Of a stretch of 5,202 nucleotides of DNA, positions 5,131-5,202 are shown one piece after another; the first letter of the stretch is position 1; the number at the start of each line of letters is the position of its first letter. Both the position numbers and the translations under genes were made by a program. Below the pieces are notes generated by a model. It saw nothing but the letters and a program-made list of their open reading frames with translations. It was not told the origin of the DNA and did no database searches. This DNA comes from Bryobacterales bacterium (GTDB taxonomy: Bacteria; Acidobacteriota; Terriglobia; Bryobacterales; Bryobacteraceae), in contig JADYZL010000504.1 of assembly GCA_020853155.1 (NCBI GenBank), positions 1 to 5,202 of the forward strand, written 5' to 3'.

Positions 5131-5202
5131 TCATGGGGCGGAATTTCCCGTGAACCAGACCTGCTGAAGCTGGATTCCCAATTCCCGCGTGTCGCCGCTC
5201 AC
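5131..5202 (-). CDS. C-terminal end of a convergent gene (5' partial)
   Basis: Reading leftward from the right edge, the - strand is open for 23 codons: VSGDTRELGIQLQQVWFTGN, then SAP and TGA (complement of 5131-5133). The segment D-x-R-E-L-G-I-x-L-x-x-V-x-F resembles the last beta strand common at the C-terminus of bacterial glycosyltransferase/methyltransferase-type multidomain proteins, and it does not look like a shadow frame. The stop is 24 nt from the deacetylase stop, so the two genes converge. The piece is too short to name a function. It could be chance, since 24 open codons is not significant alone. Confidence 0.45.
   Translation of the reverse strand: MSGDTRELGIQLQQVWFTGNSAP

Noticed and set aside
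5126..5142. Hairpin TCCGC / GCGGA with 7-nt loop followed by ATTT after the deacetylase, as a terminator
   Set aside because: Only five base pairs and no real T-run. It also overlaps the probable end of the convergent gene, so the evidence is too thin.

Overview
The window is GC-rich, densely coding bacterial DNA. It looks like a member of the Acidobacteriota, perhaps a Solibacter/Bryobacter-like lineage. This rests on the secreted N-SH3-like / C-TrbI-like Ala-rich protein, the form of the PfkB kinase, and a BshB1-type deacetylase next to a rhomboid protease. The placement is recalled family resemblance, not a search result, and is moderate confidence only.

Layout: (1) positions 2-214 hold the 3' end of an unidentified + strand gene. 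(2) Positions 215-442 are non-coding and carry a pair of 13-bp direct repeats and a good ribosome binding site. (3) Positions 443-1867 encode an exported, Ala/Lys-rich, TolA-like-shaped protein of 474 aa. (4) Positions 1868-1939 are a short leader with a -10-like hexamer, a perfect 7-bp GC hairpin and a strong Shine-Dalgarno. (5) From 1940 to 5106 four + strand genes follow closely: an SDR oxidoreductase that appears to start at ATT, a PfkB-family sugar kinase, a rhomboid intramembrane protease, and a BshB1-type PIG-L/LmbE deacetylase whose ATG overlaps the rhomboid stop by one base. (6) Positions 5131-5202 appear to be the C-terminal end of a convergent - strand gene.

The SDR and kinase are cytoplasmic enzymes that could act on related small polyol, sugar or keto substrates. 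The rhomboid and deacetylase are probably translationally coupled. The deacetylase points to bacillithiol biosynthesis (GlcNAc-malate to GlcN-malate), but its HPDD motif reads HPGD, which removes the aspartate normally assigned as general base. The two most notable points are this substitution and the ATT start of the SDR, which a standard ATG/GTG/TTG gene caller would truncate by 77 residues. I see no mobile element, CRISPR array, tRNA or rRNA, and no clearly new multi-gene system.
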